From Schoenobius gigantellus (lineage: Eukaryota; Arthropoda; Insecta; Lepidoptera; Crambidae), in NCBI GenBank assembly GCA_963935595.1, contig OZ012544.1:32583929-32647928 (forward strand): a stretch of DNA of 64,000 bases, written 5' to 3'. Each line of letters begins with the position of its first letter. Within the stretch, counting starts at the first letter, position 1. Below are positions 22,601-34,700 of this stretch, one piece after another. Under the pieces are notes generated by a model. That model saw only the letters and a list, made by a program, of their open reading frames with translations, had not been told where the DNA came from and did no database searches. The translations under genes were made by a program, and so were the position numbers.

Positions 22601-23589
22601 ATTTTGCCTTTAGCGTCCCTTATAATTGCTACTTTATTATTAAATTTTAAATTATATCGGTTAAATGTTACATCTCCTTTTCCAATAATACTTTCTGTTT
22701 TATCTTTAGAAGCTAATCTCAGAGTTTGGCCTTGAATCGCTTCAAAATTTTGGAGTATATTTTTGTTATGACACATATGTGATGTGCAACCACTATCGAT
22801 ACACCATTTGTCCCTAACTTTCGGTATATTTGCAGATAAACATTTTTCTATCTTTTTGGAATGATGCTTTGTTTTTGTTATAGTATTGTCTTTATTCTTG
22901 TCTTTATTCTTGAACCAACATTTTTCACTTTGGTGATTAGTTTTATGACAATATTTACATTTACTATATTTATTTTTTTGGTATTTAAAATTATTTCGAT
23001 TTGAATAATATGCTTCATTATTTTGAGTTTCATCTTGTGATGAACAAGCAAATCGAGATTGGTATTCTTCTAAAAGTTTGATTTTTAATGTTTCTGGTGA
23101 AGGAAGGCTATCTCTAGTTTCTATTGCTATTCTAAAATTATCGTATGATGACGGAAGACTGTATAAGATTATTATTGTAAGTAGGTCGTCATTAATTTTG
23201 ACGTCCATGTTGTCTAATTTGTCGACTGTATCTAAAAAATTATCCAAATAATCTTTTATGTCCCTTTTTCCGTCATATTTTGATGTTATTATTTGTTTTA
23301 ATAACATAGCCTTTCTAGCAGATCCCTTACTTTCGAAATTTGCTTGTAGAACATCCCATACATCTTTTGATGTTTGACATTTTTTTACTAATTTAATTTC
23401 ATTTGGCGAAATTAATAAAAATAATTCTGACCTTGCAATCAAATCCTTTTGTTTTTCAGCATCATCCTTTAGCTCGTTTTTGCTTATGACGTCCCATAGT
23501 CCATTTTTTATTAGAACGGCTTGAGCTTGTATTTTCCAAGTATCATAGTTATTTTTATTCAAACTTTCGATTGAATTCATTTTATTCAT
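19663..23589 (-). pseudogene. copia-A gag-pol, two in-frame stops
   Basis: Polyprotein of a copia retrotransposon. The frame starts at 23589, about 40 nt after the primer-binding site. Domains: gag (1-200); CCHC zinc knuckle CKYCHKTNHQSEKC (211-224); aspartic protease WCIDSGCTS (about 262-270); integrase with its HHCC region (HEKLGHIN...CEVCIQGK) and D,D,E in HSDVCGP, QTDNGTEY and NGSAERKNRT; reverse transcriptase ending with YVDDILIA (near 1000); and RNase H with YADADWA, STAEAEY and HSDNQAA, closing in DFLTKAI. Two TAA codons at 20566-20568 and 20443-20445, both in the original frame, split RT from RNase H. There is no frameshift. Everything else looks intact, so it could have been moved in trans. 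Confidence 0.93.
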
Positions 23590-23612
23590 ATTTATTTTTT
23601 AGTATTTTCTGT

Positions 23613-23630
23613 GATACTGGGCCCATAACC
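23613..23630 (-). promoter_or_regulatory. copia-A tRNA primer-binding site
   Basis: The minus strand reads GGTTATGGGCCCAGTATC directly after the 5' LTR. The TTATGGGCCCAG core is the classic copia primer-binding site. Confidence 0.85.
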
Positions 23631-23814
23631 TTTTGAATTATATCGGTTAAATGTTTAAAAGAATTTATTACATAATAACAGACGCAATATTTTGTACAAG
23701 GAATATCAATTACATGACAGAACTATAAACATGTCAGTCAACATATTATTTACATTCCATATGACATCAGTCTTTATGGTCATTAAAGGTTGAGTGTGCA
23801 ACCTCATTTTAATA
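23631..23814 (-). repeat. copia-A 5' LTR
   Basis: 184 bp, the mate of 19472-19655 with no difference seen. It is flanked on the right by the CTGAT duplication. Confidence 0.92.
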
Positions 23815-24021
23815 CTGATCAATGTTGTACAGCAAACAAATATTATATTCAATTCTATCATTTTACAATGGGTTGCGCAGAAGAATCTTATATCCGCTTT
23901 TCAATAGGTTGTCTTTCTCACTTTCCAATCGGTATATTATGTTGAACCTCAGAAGAATAACTAAAGCATAAAAACCTAGCAAAAATAGCTACTGAACTTA
24001 ATATATTTTTTTGATGACAGG

Positions 24022-24738
24022 ATGAAAGCATATGAAATAAAGCTTCAGCAGGCTAACACTAATACTTCCACTATTGATGTCACTTCCTTGGCGCGTGACT
24101 TCACAGAGTTTAAGGAATTCATCTGGAAAACTTTTGAAGCTATCAAAAAGCAACTTTAACTATTATCATTTGGTTATGATCAGCATGAAACTCTAATGCG
24201 TAGAAAAGTTCTTCTGTTCCATGGAGTACCTGAGAATAATGATGAAAAGTTGGATATTGTCGTTTCTAACATATTAATAAACCAAATGAAGATATCAGAT
24301 ATTGCTAAATCTGACTTATTGGTTTGTCATCGCCTTGGTAAGATTTCTAACGAAATTAGACCAGTGCTAGTTAGATTTGCAGATTATGAGCACCGCAGAT
24401 TGGTATGGGACAACAAGACTTCACTTAAAGGTTCAGGTATTACTCTATCTGAATTTTTGACCAAGACAAGGCACAATATTTTCCACGCTGCACGCAAACA
24501 TTTCGGTATATCGAAGTGTTGGTCATCTAATGGTAAAATAAACATAATTTTGCCAAATAACACTCGCTGTAAGGTCGAGTCGTGGTCGGATTTGCAACCA
24601 CTTCTTGACAAGTTTCCACCTTTGGCAATTGACACTGACTATACAAAATCAAACAGCGATCTCACGCCGGATCAGGGTAAGAAGCCGGTGAAGACAGTAA
24701 AGACTACGAGGAGGGCTCAAACCAAGATATCAAAATAA
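24022..24738 (+). pseudogene. LINE-A ORF1-like protein (one stop)
   Basis: An RNA-binding/chaperone-type first ORF of a non-LTR retrotransposon. A helical N-terminal part from the ATG at 24022 reaches an in-frame TAA at 24157-24159. The same frame then stays open to the stop at 24736-24738. The second part has the order RRKVLLFHGVPE, LVCHRLGK, RPVLVRFADYEHRR and SGITLSEFLTK. I know this from LINE ORF1 proteins of insects with an RRM-like fold related to L1 ORF1p. It lies upstream of the LINE ORF2 on the same strand. A MITE begins directly after its stop codon. Confidence 0.65.
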
Positions 24739-24906
24739 TGGTGGCAATTCTGTTGGCACTAATTCGATTAAACTAAACTAAATTTAGTTTTAGTGCTGTC
24801 AAATTGTGTTTTCAGTAAAAATTTTCGAACAAAAAACACGACTTGACAGCACTAAAACTAAATTTAGTTTAGTCTATTCCAACAAATGCCAACAGAATTG
24901 ACACCA
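24739..24906. mobile_element. MITE family 1, copy 2 (168 bp)
   Basis: Same ends and same length as 1501-1668, with about ten differences, mostly in the centre. It starts at the base after the ORF1 stop codon, so it inserted in the ORF1-ORF2 spacer of LINE-A. Confidence 0.85.
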
Positions 24907-25663
24907 ATATTGACTTCTTAATTTGTTCACGTAACATTTTACTTTTTAATTTTATCACCACACAATTATGTTGCCACAGTTTCATTCTCTTTTGTATTTT
25001 TACCTCCGCGATTATATTTACTAGGTAAGGTACCTAACCTACATTATCGTTGTCTGGTTTTATATAATTATTACAAGACTTATTATTTTGTTTGGTGGGT
25101 ACTGGTTTTGTTTGCTTGCTTTATTATTTAACGTCACTTTTTTTAAAATTATTATTAAAGCATTGGCAACATGGCTATCAGCTTATAATTAAACAGGAAT
25201 ACTCACAGACAAAGTCCATGGTCTGACTGTCCCCGCGTTCCAAATTGCGAAAATGGTTACCATTATCACTGAGCACGTTAAAAAGTGGTCCGAATTGCGA
25301 TAGTGCTCACGTTGAAAGATATGACGTCATTGATTGCGTATAAGTACTATGTGCATAAATGATGTACGTACGTACGTACCTTTAAAAATTGATTGGTTTA
25401 TGTGGGCTTCTCCCACATGTTTTAAAGACAAATGGACCAAATGGCCTCTGTGAGTTAAACTTCTTTTAATTTTATATAAACTGAAAGTATTTTCTTGTTA
25501 CTGTATTTTAATTTTTTCTTTTTGTTAAATTGTATTATAGCTAAGTTCATGTGTGGTGAGTGCTGGTTGTTTAAGTAATTTATACTAGTTCATATTAGAA
25601 CGTACTTTAATTTTAGGGTAATTTTAGTGGTATTTTATTGTTGGTTATTTTTATGTAAACAGA
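24907..25663 (+). other. LINE-A spacer between ORF1 and ORF2
   Basis: Non-coding. It holds a repeat block at about 25217-25360 with a TGACGTCA word (25322-25329), related in inverse orientation to 55020-55140, and a short tacg microsatellite at about 25364-25380. Confidence 0.45.
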
Positions 25664-28603
25664 ATGGATAACATACTCAATTTAGATGACAGCTTCTTTT
25701 CATGTACTTCTTCGGATAGCTTTGTGAGTGCAGGTGATCACTCTTTAGGTAACGACTTGTCATTGCATGATCAACTTTCCGCTACATTTTCCCACAAGTT
25801 ATTTAATATTGCACATATAAATGCCCAAAGTATTCCCTCACACTATAATGATTTACTGGAAAGATTTTCTAAAATTAGTATGGATGCTTTACTGGTTTCA
25901 GAGTCATTCCTAAAATCTTCACTTGTTTCAATTTCGTACTCTTTGCCCGGGTTTGTACTTATACGAAACGATCGCACTGGAAAAGGGGGAGGCGGTGTGG
26001 CCATCTATCTACGTGCAAATCTACCTTATAAAATAATCAAGTCTTCACCAAGTCAATACTCTGAGTCTGCTGAGTTTCTGTTTATTGAGATCACCGTCAA
26101 TTATAAGAAGCTTATTCTTGGGGTGTTTTATTCCCCTAATCTTACTATTAACTATTTCCCAACGCTTGACAAAATTTTAGAAGAATTGTGTGCACAGTAC
26201 CCAGATGTTCTTCTGCTAGGTGACTTTAATACATGCCTCCTAAAAGACAACAATCGCTCAACTCTGCTTAAGGATACTATTGCGACGTTTGACATGCACA
26301 TTCTTCCAACATCTGCAACACATTTTTCTCCTAACTGCAAGGCATCACTTTTAGATCTGATGATTGTGTCTAGTCCAGATAAAGTAATCACTCACGGTCA
26401 GCTCATTGCAACGTTCTCTTACCACGATTTGGTATACTTGTCTTACAGACTTCGACCTCCTAAACGTAAAACAGAGTATCGTCGCTACCCAAATTTTAAC
26501 ACCTTAGATTTGGAGGCGTTTAAGCGAGATGCGTCTCTTATTGATTGGTCACATTTGCTGGAATATGATCATATTGATGACAAAGTTTCGAGTCTTAATG
26601 CTGCTATCCTAGACTTATATGACAAGCATGCTCCGCTGAGACGAATCAAAGTGAAACACCGCCCTGCTCCCTGGCTTAGTTCCGAAATTAAAGAGGTTAT
26701 GATCTTAAGGGAAAAAGCCAAAATTAGATGGAAGAGGCTTCAATCTGACTTAAATCATGAGAAGTTTAAACAATTGCGAAATCGTTGCAATCGTCTGTGT
26801 AGAGATGCAAAGAGACGTTATTTCCATGATTCGCTAACAGGAAAATCGCCTTCTGATACTTGGAAGTTTTTAAAGTCTGTTGGTATAGGCAGATCCACTG
26901 ATTGTGGTGTAAGTGATATTGACGACAATGCTCTCAATCAATATTTCTCCTCGCCGCCATCCCTAATAGAGGCCAACGTCAAATCATTTACCTTACGGCA
27001 GTTATCTGGGCTTCCCCTGCCTTCGTGTTTGCCATTTTATTTTACTCCTGTATCTGAGGATGACGTCAAAAAGTCTGTTTTAGCCATTTCCTCCACCGCT
27101 TGCGGCAGTGACGGAGTTAGTTCCAGAATGATTTCCCTTATACTTTCCGAGGTTTTACCAGTTATAACTCACATCTTCAATTTTTCTCTGTCCAATTGCA
27201 CCTTTCCATCTGCCTGGAAAAAGGCATTTATTATCCCATTACCTAAAGTGTCCAATCCTAGTTCCATTAGCCAATACCGTCCTATCTAAATCTTACCGTT
27301 CCTATCAAAAGTCCTTGAACAACTATCTTTTAAACAATTTTCAAAGTTCCTGTCCTCCAACTTCCTACTTAACCCCTACCAGTCCGGGTTCCGACCTGGT
27401 CACAGCACGGTTACTGCCCTGGTGCAGATAACCGATGAGATTAGGTTTGCCATGGAGAATAAATCTGTCACTTTACTTCTACTGTTGGACTTTAGCAGCG
27501 CGTTTAATTCTGTTGATTTCGATGTTCTTCTTGGCATTCTTGGTTCACTCAATGTATCTCCTGAAGCTATGGCCTGGTTTGATTCGTATCTACGGGATCG
27601 TTTTCAGTGCATTCGACTTAATGATATACTGTCGAAAACGCACACCGCGTTGTCTGCGGGCGTCCCACAGGGGGGTATTCTTTCACCTCTCCTGTTTTCC
27701 TGCTTTATAAATACCGTCACCAGCATTTTAACGTCGAACTTTCATTTATATGCAGACGATTTGCAAATATTTCGCCACTTCTCTGTCAGTAAAGCCCATA
27801 GTGAAATTTTAACTCTCAATGAGGATTTGGAGCGCCTTAGTGGCTGGGCTGAATCGTATGGCCTACTCATCAATCCTTGTAAGACGAAGGCACTAATAAT
27901 AGGCAGTAGGTATATGGTCAGTCAATTGGACTTAAATGTGTTGCCTCCTATTATGCTTAATGGGTCTGTTATTACTTATTCCAAGTCAGCAAAAAATCTG
28001 GGCGTTATTTTTGATAGCAACTTGAACTGGAAGGATCATGTTAACGAAGTAAGTCGCAAAGTATTCTCCTCTTTTCACATTCTCAAATCCCTTCAGTACT
28101 TCCTTCCGGTTCAAACTAGAATTTCACTGGTTTAATCATTAATTCTTCCGATCTTGGATTATGCCGATGTCAGTTATCTAGACATCACGGAGGAATTGCT
28201 TAATAAACTCGAAAGACTTCAAAATGTTTGTATCCGATTCATTTTTGGGTTACGTAAGTATGATCATGTCTCCCAGTTTCGTGCACAACTTAAGTGGCTT
28301 CCTATCCGACTTCGAAGAAATTTACGCATCCTTTGTTTTCTTTTTAATATCTTACGTAACCCCACTTCTCCGTGTTACCTTCGTGAGCGTTTTGAGTTTG
28401 CTCGTTCTCCTGACACTATTTGTAGATCACATCTTCGTACGCTGCTTCAGTTTCCCTCCTTTAACACACAGTTCTATAAGTGGTCCTTCACTGTCCATGC
28501 CGTTAGATTGTGGAACTCGCTGCCTCCTCACATTCGGGATATTCAAACTCTCCCATTATTTAAGAAGAGAGTGAAGGAATTTTACCTTGCATCTACAATA
28601 TAA
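25664..28603 (+). pseudogene. LINE-A ORF2: endonuclease-reverse transcriptase, two in-frame stops
   Basis: Would nick target DNA and reverse-transcribe the LINE RNA. One frame of about 980 codons, broken only by TAA at 27287-27289 (after QYRPI) and TAA at 28133-28135. The N-terminal AP-type endonuclease shows INAQSI, SESFL, GGGVAIYL and LLLGDFNT. RT shows YRPI, the motif-A core LLLLLDFSSAFNSVDF, AGVPQGGILSPLLF and YADDLQIF, so the catalytic Asp residues remain. The C-terminus ends in WNSLPPHIRDI...FKKRVKEFYL, typical of the CR1/Jockey group; the exact clade is not certain. It is homologous to the truncated LINE at 38196-40144. The clean frame suggests a fairly young copy. Confidence 0.9.
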
Positions 28604-29224
28604 TCATTGGTTTGAGTGAGTTTTCCTTTATGTGTTTGATTATATTTTTTTTCCTTGTTATGTATACCATTATATTTTTCTTATTCATATTTTTAGTTTT
28701 AAGTGTTAGTGTAATTCATTTTGTAATATTAAATTTTGTGTACACACCGCATTAATTTTTCTTTTATTCGCGAAAATTTTCCTTTTGTAGGTTGGCTGGA
28801 AGATATTTCGCAAGAGATAAGCCAAACCTTTTTGTGCAAATTTGTATGTTGTTTTTGTTGTGTTATCTGTGTATCATTGTGTACAATAAATCGTAAAATA
28901 AAAAATATTTGACTCACTTTGACATTAGGCGCTGCTAATAGAAGTTAGACAAAGACACGTATATGCAAGATGTTTCGAAATTTTGTAGGTCGTCACTAAT
29001 TCTCGCTTGTCAGTTCTTCTCCCAGTGATGTCGTGCTCATCACTCACCTAGTTTCAACGTCGATAATTATATTATGTAGGTATTTAAAGATCCCTAATAC
29101 TAAAATGTCTTTATTACGAGAAATATAACATAAATAATTAAGGGTAGATTTTCTTATGTAACTTATCCAGCTAATAGCTGCTGTGTCTCTTTGGTATGGT
29201 CAGGCTGGCCGTTCATGAGACTAA
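28604..29224. other. LINE-A 3' UTR and flank
   Basis: AT-rich sequence after the ORF2 stop with no coding signal. No simple tail or target duplication was found, so the exact LINE end is unknown. Confidence 0.4.
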
Positions 29225-29672
29225 AAGCGGGAAGTGCGAGTCGGACTCGCCCACCGAGGGTCCCGTATAAAATTGTAGGTTATACTTTAAATAGAGACTA
29301 AATTTTTTATGATTTAATTACAAATGTGGAGTTTGAGATTTTCCCTGACTTGTAGTGTAAGACTATATAACTTCACAAATTTCATAGTTCTAGCTAGATC
29401 AACGAAAAGTACCGTATACATTTTGATGCCCGTGAGAATGTCTAAATATACGTTTTTGGCGACATAAACGGCCGTACCTTTTTTTGTTAACTTAGAAGTT
29501 TGATTTTTTCACACCTTCAAGGGACTAGAACTTGTTAGTGTAGAACTGAGTAATTATATGGTTTTAATTTCAACTCGATACCTTCACGCGTTTCCAAGAT
29601 AGTCTTGACAGACAAACGGACAATGAAGTGATCCTATAATGGTTCAGTGTTTCTTTTGAGGTACGGAACCCA
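29225..29672. repeat. interspersed repeat, gggtcccgtat...gtacggaaccc
   Basis: Starts with gggaagtgcgagtcggactc and 'accgagggtcccgt', and ends in 'gaggtacggaaccc'. These words are known to me from a very common non-coding repeat of moths and other insects. No coding sequence. Ends are approximate. Confidence 0.6.
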
Positions 29673-29896
29673 AAAATTTGGACTGTTTAAGTGACGGGTA
29701 TTTCCCGTTATCTAAAATGTTGGAATTTTTCTATTGCAGAGATTCACAAATTCTATGGGAAGGAAATCGAAGACACACTGCTTTTATTTCATCGCTTAGA
29801 TTTAATTCATTTTTTATCGCATCGCTTAGAGGTACTTGAGGTTAATCTCATATTTAATTTACTTACCCGAAAATTTAACCCTCATGGAATTTCACG

Positions 29897-29948
29897 AGCA
29901 TTCACGAATTTATCCAAGGTTCAAACCTTGGATAAATTCGTGAATGCT
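29897..29948. repeat. perfect hairpin, 25-bp arms, 2-nt loop
   Basis: Arms 29897-29921 (agcattcacgaatttatcca...) and 29924-29948 are perfect reverse complements around the dinucleotide ca. Confidence 0.88.
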
Positions 29949-31496
29949 AAAACTACTATTTGTACATATGCTTGGAAATTAAACTAAAAACATTAACATT
30001 TGACCATAATTTATTGTTAAGACATTTTTCGATAGATTTATTACGTTTGATGTGCGGCCGGGCTTAGTTAGAATGTAAATTTTCCGAAGGCGGCGTTTTG
30101 ATATTTTACCTTTTTGACTCTTTCAAGTTCTTATCTTGATCTAATATTTTAATTCTTAGAAAAAAATCATCTGAACTGGTTGTTCTTGGCATCCGTGTCA
30201 AGGATTCCTTAAAGAAATAGTTAAGAAATTAAATACGTTTTTATTTTCATAAATAATATTTTAGTTTAAAGATTTCCTTCCATTAAATAACTTGACTTAC
30301 GTCATGACGTCTCCATTTCATGGTTTTACTTACAAAATTAATCTGATGGAAAATATCTGGAGCAAATTTGACTATGCTTTCTTGGACTCCAATTTCGTCT
30401 GACAATACACTTTATCCATACCTATGTTTTTTATACATTGTCTTTAGGAAATCTGTAAAATAAAAATATCGACAAAATTTTACAACACTACGCATGATCA
30501 AGAAAACCTCAAAGTAATTTTCTAAAAATCGCTAAAACATAAAAGTGAAGTTAATATTACGTATTGTTTTTCTACAAAATGATTCAGCGATATTTCATAT
30601 GTATATAAGTGTACTTATTAGCTCACATTCAAGTAACAATATGAGAAAACATGCCAATTTAAGGTCAATAAATTTTGATTATTTTCCTTTCGCGACGAAT
30701 GAGACTTGCAGCCCCAAACTACACAAGACATTGTGTTACGGAGTGCACAAACACACACTATTTGTAAATACCTAAAGAATTCTTGCTTTCTAATCACTTA
30801 AATATTAATAAAATATCATCAAATTATTACTAGCCACGGGACGCACAAACAAATATTATACGAACAATTCAAATAGTTCAAACTCGGATAGTCTATCTTC
30901 GATACAAGGTACTATAGAATTTAGCCGTGTTATATATTTTTAACCAATTTCAATTTTTAACCAAAATGACAATTCAATCAATTCATCTAGTGACCACCTT
31001 GTGATATGCCAAAAGACAAATATTACTCATCTCTTACACTTACATAGTTTTGTGCCGTATGATAGAAAGAGACAAATGACACATAATGAATTCTTATTTT
31101 AATGTTCCTTCTATGCTTTAGTTGTTATTCTGAGGTTGAACCCACATAATAGACAATAAAAAATGTCAACTTGTCAAAAACGAGTCAACTAATTGTGTCT
31201 GTGATATTTAAATCTATAGATACCATGGATTTAATAATTATTAAGTCCATGATAGATAACTAGTAAAAGAACAAGTAATACTTTAAGAAGAAAATTATTA
31301 ACAACACATCAGTGTGGGTCGAACTGTCTCAACAATATTTAAAAGTTTTGTGGTTTCGCCAATATCTTGAAAAGAATGTTAAAGCCAATTATTATTTTTT
31401 GAACTTAACATTCCATCTTGTAAGCACTTGTAAGTTAAACAATAAATAACTAGTATAAATTACTTTTTTAAAATGTTAATAATGGCGATATTATCG
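29949..31496. other. intergenic, no gene recognised
   Basis: About 1.5 kb of AT-rich DNA between the hairpin and the gypsy element. I see no gene, RNA or clear repeat. Confidence 0.4.
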
Positions 31497-31500
31497 AGGT

Positions 31501-31767
31501 ATAGGAAACCAAAGTCGCTTTTGAATTCTTACCAGCGGTTTACTTCGGTAATATACTATTTACAATAAAAGCGTAGCAAAAGAATTTAAACAAAAATAAT
31601 TACAGCGAAAATATTCATAACAGGATAACAAGTCCAAACTGTATCTAGGCAACCAGGCAAAGACAATGAACCGCGTATGCCTGGCTACAGCCAAACGAAC
31701 CAACAAAATAAAAAGTATTTTACACAAAACAAAAATATTAAAATTCTGAACATAGGTGACGCTACAC
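31501..31767 (-). repeat. gypsy-A 3' LTR
   Basis: 267 bp. On the element strand it begins GTGTAGCGTCACC and ends GGTTTCCTAT. Its mate is the split LTR at 35714-35860 / 40806-40910, which lacks about 16 bp around the insertion point. Confidence 0.88.
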
Positions 31768-34700
31768 TACCCCCCCCCGCTGAGACCGTAGGTCACGGAG
31801 GTCGATAGTAACCTAGCTGGCAACACAACCGCCCGACCCGATCTAGTCCTTTTCACGCAACCGCCTGTCGTGGGCATAGGACTTGGGCTAGCGGGACACG
31901 CAATTGCCACTTTTTCGGCGTTCTCGTCCTTGGCTACATAAGCCGGCTTCAGCCGATCAACAGCTACCGTAACCTCTCTATTTGGTAAGCACAGCCTAAA
32001 TGTTTTCCCTCCTCGTTCAAGAACTTTATATGGCCCGGTGTAAGGAGGTTCAAGAGACCGCCTGGTAGCATCTTGGCGTAGAAAAACATACTCCGCATTA
32101 CGTAAATCCTTTGGTACGTAGAAAGTCTTGCTCTCATGACGACTTGCGGGTTTTGGCGATAATCTGGCCATATGAAGACGAAGTCGCGCCACAAAATTGG
32201 TTGGATCGCCAGCGATGTCCGTGGCTGGAACAAAAAACTCTCCCGGTAGCTTGAGCGGTTCACCATAAACTAGTTCCGTTGCCGAAGATTGTACATCCTC
32301 TTTCCAAGCGTTGCGAATACCCAGCAGAACCAGGGGAAGAACTTCAGTCCAGCTTGAAGTTGAGTGACACATAATAGCTGCCTTTAACTGCCGGTGCACA
32401 CGCTCAACCATCCCATTGCAGGCAGGATGGTATGCGGTCGTAGGGCGATGCTGAATACCCAGGATTGAGGTCAAAGAGCGGAAAAGTTCACACTCGAACT
32501 GTCGACCTCTGTCTGTGGTTATCTTCTCCGGACAGCCAAAACGTGATACCCAGCCTGCGATGAAGGCGTTGGCGCATGATTCCGCCGTAATGTCTGCTAG
32601 CGGGCATGCCTCAGGCCAACGAGTGAAGCGATCAACAATCGTCAGGCAGTATCTAAAACCATGTGAAAATGGCAATGGCCCTACAATGTCCATATGAACA
32701 TGAGAGAATCGCTGCGAAGGAGTTGAGAAAGAAAAGGTAGGTGAAAAGGTGTGGCGTGATATCTTACTTCTCTGGCAATCTACGCATTCTCTGGCCCAAT
32801 TTCGGCAATCCTTCTTTATTCCAGGCCAGACACAACGCGCGGAGACTAGCTTGACCGTAGCTTTTACACCAGGATGACTGAGGCGATGAAGTGCATCAAA
32901 CATGGGCCTTCGAAAGTCTACCGTCAAGTAAGGACGGGGCTGCTTAGAAATGTCACAGTATACCTCGGTTTGGGAATCGAACATCTTCACTCTTTTTAGC
33001 TCGAGTGCTGTCTTCTGCCCTCTCAGCAGCTCCTGTGGTTCACCATCCGACTCCTGCGACTTTGCCAGGCGCTCGAAGTTGATAGGCAATGTGACTGCTT
33101 CGACTCTTGAGAACGCGTCTGCTACAATATTCTCTTTGCCTGCAACATAACGTATGTTCATCGTGAACTGGGAAATGTAGTCCAAGTAGCGAAACTGCCT
33201 CGGTGAGCATTTCTCGCGATTGTGCTCGAACACATACGTCAGAGGCTTATGATCCGTGTAAACTGTGAATGGTCTGGCCTCCACCATGTGCCGAAAGTGC
33301 CGTTACACAGCTAACAACTCGCGGTCATAAGGGCTATACTTTTTCTGGGCCGATGTAAGCTTCTTTGAGAAAAAAGCTAGCGGCTTCCAGCCATTGCCCG
33401 CTCTTTGCTGCAAAGCTGCGCCAACAGAGCTGTCAGAAGCATCGGTGTAAATAGCTAGCTCCGCTTCTGGAACAGGGTGGGCTAACAACGCTGCTGTTGC
33501 TAATGAGGCCTTGCAATTGTTGAAAGCTGCTAACATATCTTTCGTTAGCGTAACCTGTTATGCACTTTTAGTTTTAGGGCCAGATATGAGGACGTTTAGT
33601 GGTGCTTGAATTAGCGCTGCGCCAGGTACAAAACGGCGATAAAAGTTGTACATGCCAAGGAATCTGCGTAATTCCCTTACCGTCATAGGAACTGGATAGT
33701 CTTGCAATGCCTGTACCTTATCTGCAAGAGGTCGAATACCATCCTCAGAAACCTCATGACCTAAAAACACTATGCGTGATCGTCCGAACTCACACTTAGC
33801 GGTATTAACTAGCATACCGTAATCTGACAGTCGCTGAAACAACTGCCGCAGGTGTTGCAGGTGCTGAACCTCTGATTGCGAGAAAATGAGGATGTCATCG
33901 AGAAAACCGTAGCAGAATGGTAACCCACGCAGCGCCTCGTCTATGAAACGTTGAAACGTTTGTGCTGCGTTACGTAGCCCAAACGTCATATAGGGAAATT
34001 CGAAAAGACCGAATGGGGTGGTGATGGCGGTTTTCTCGATATCCCCTGGGTTAACCGGAAGCTGGTTATAGGCCTTGACCAGATCAACTTTGGAATAGAT
34101 CCTACTGTCACTTAACTGGTATGCGAAATCCTGAATATGCCTAATAGGATATTTATCTGGTACCGTCCTAGCGTTTAGGGCTCGGTAGTCGCCACAGGGG
34201 CGCCAGCCGTTATCCTTCTTAGGCACCAGATGCAGAGGTGATGACCAAGAGCTTTCCGAAGGTCTCGCTGTACCATTAGCAAGCATGTCTTCGAATTCCT
34301 TCTTCGCAATTTTGAGGCGATCTGGTGGTAGTCGTCGAGGTCGCGAAGTGACTGGTGGACCAGGTATAGTTCTAATGTAATGGACTGTATTGTGCTTTAC
34401 CTCACGATGAGTTCCAGCTGGTCTAGTTAAGTCTGGAAATTGTCGAAGTAGATAGTGATACTTGCTATCTCCAGAAACTGCCTTAACCGATGCGACGTCG
34501 GAAGCTTCTACTTTTGCAGGTGCAGCTGAAGTAGACAGCGAAGTAAGGCCGTCTATCAACCGATGATTCCTCAGATCTACAAGCAAATTATAAAATCTAA
34601 GAAAATCAGCTCCAATAATAGGTTTCGCAACGTCAGCAATGACAAATCGCCAGCTGTAAACACGGCGCAGGCCTAAGTTGAGTGAGAGGTACCTCCAACC

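Larger units (their letters stand above)
19467..23819 (-). mobile_element. copia-A: complete Ty1/copia LTR retrotransposon
   Basis: LTRs at 19472-19655 and 23631-23814 (184 bp each) are identical by eye. The insertion is flanked by the 5-bp duplication CTGAT at 19467-19471 and 23815-23819. Next to the 5' LTR (right side, minus strand) is a primer-binding site GGTTATGGGCCCAG, complementary to an initiator-Met tRNA fragment as in Drosophila copia. A purine tract GTGAGGCGGAG precedes the 3' LTR. The internal part is one gag-pol frame broken by two stops. Identical LTRs imply recent insertion. Confidence 0.95.
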
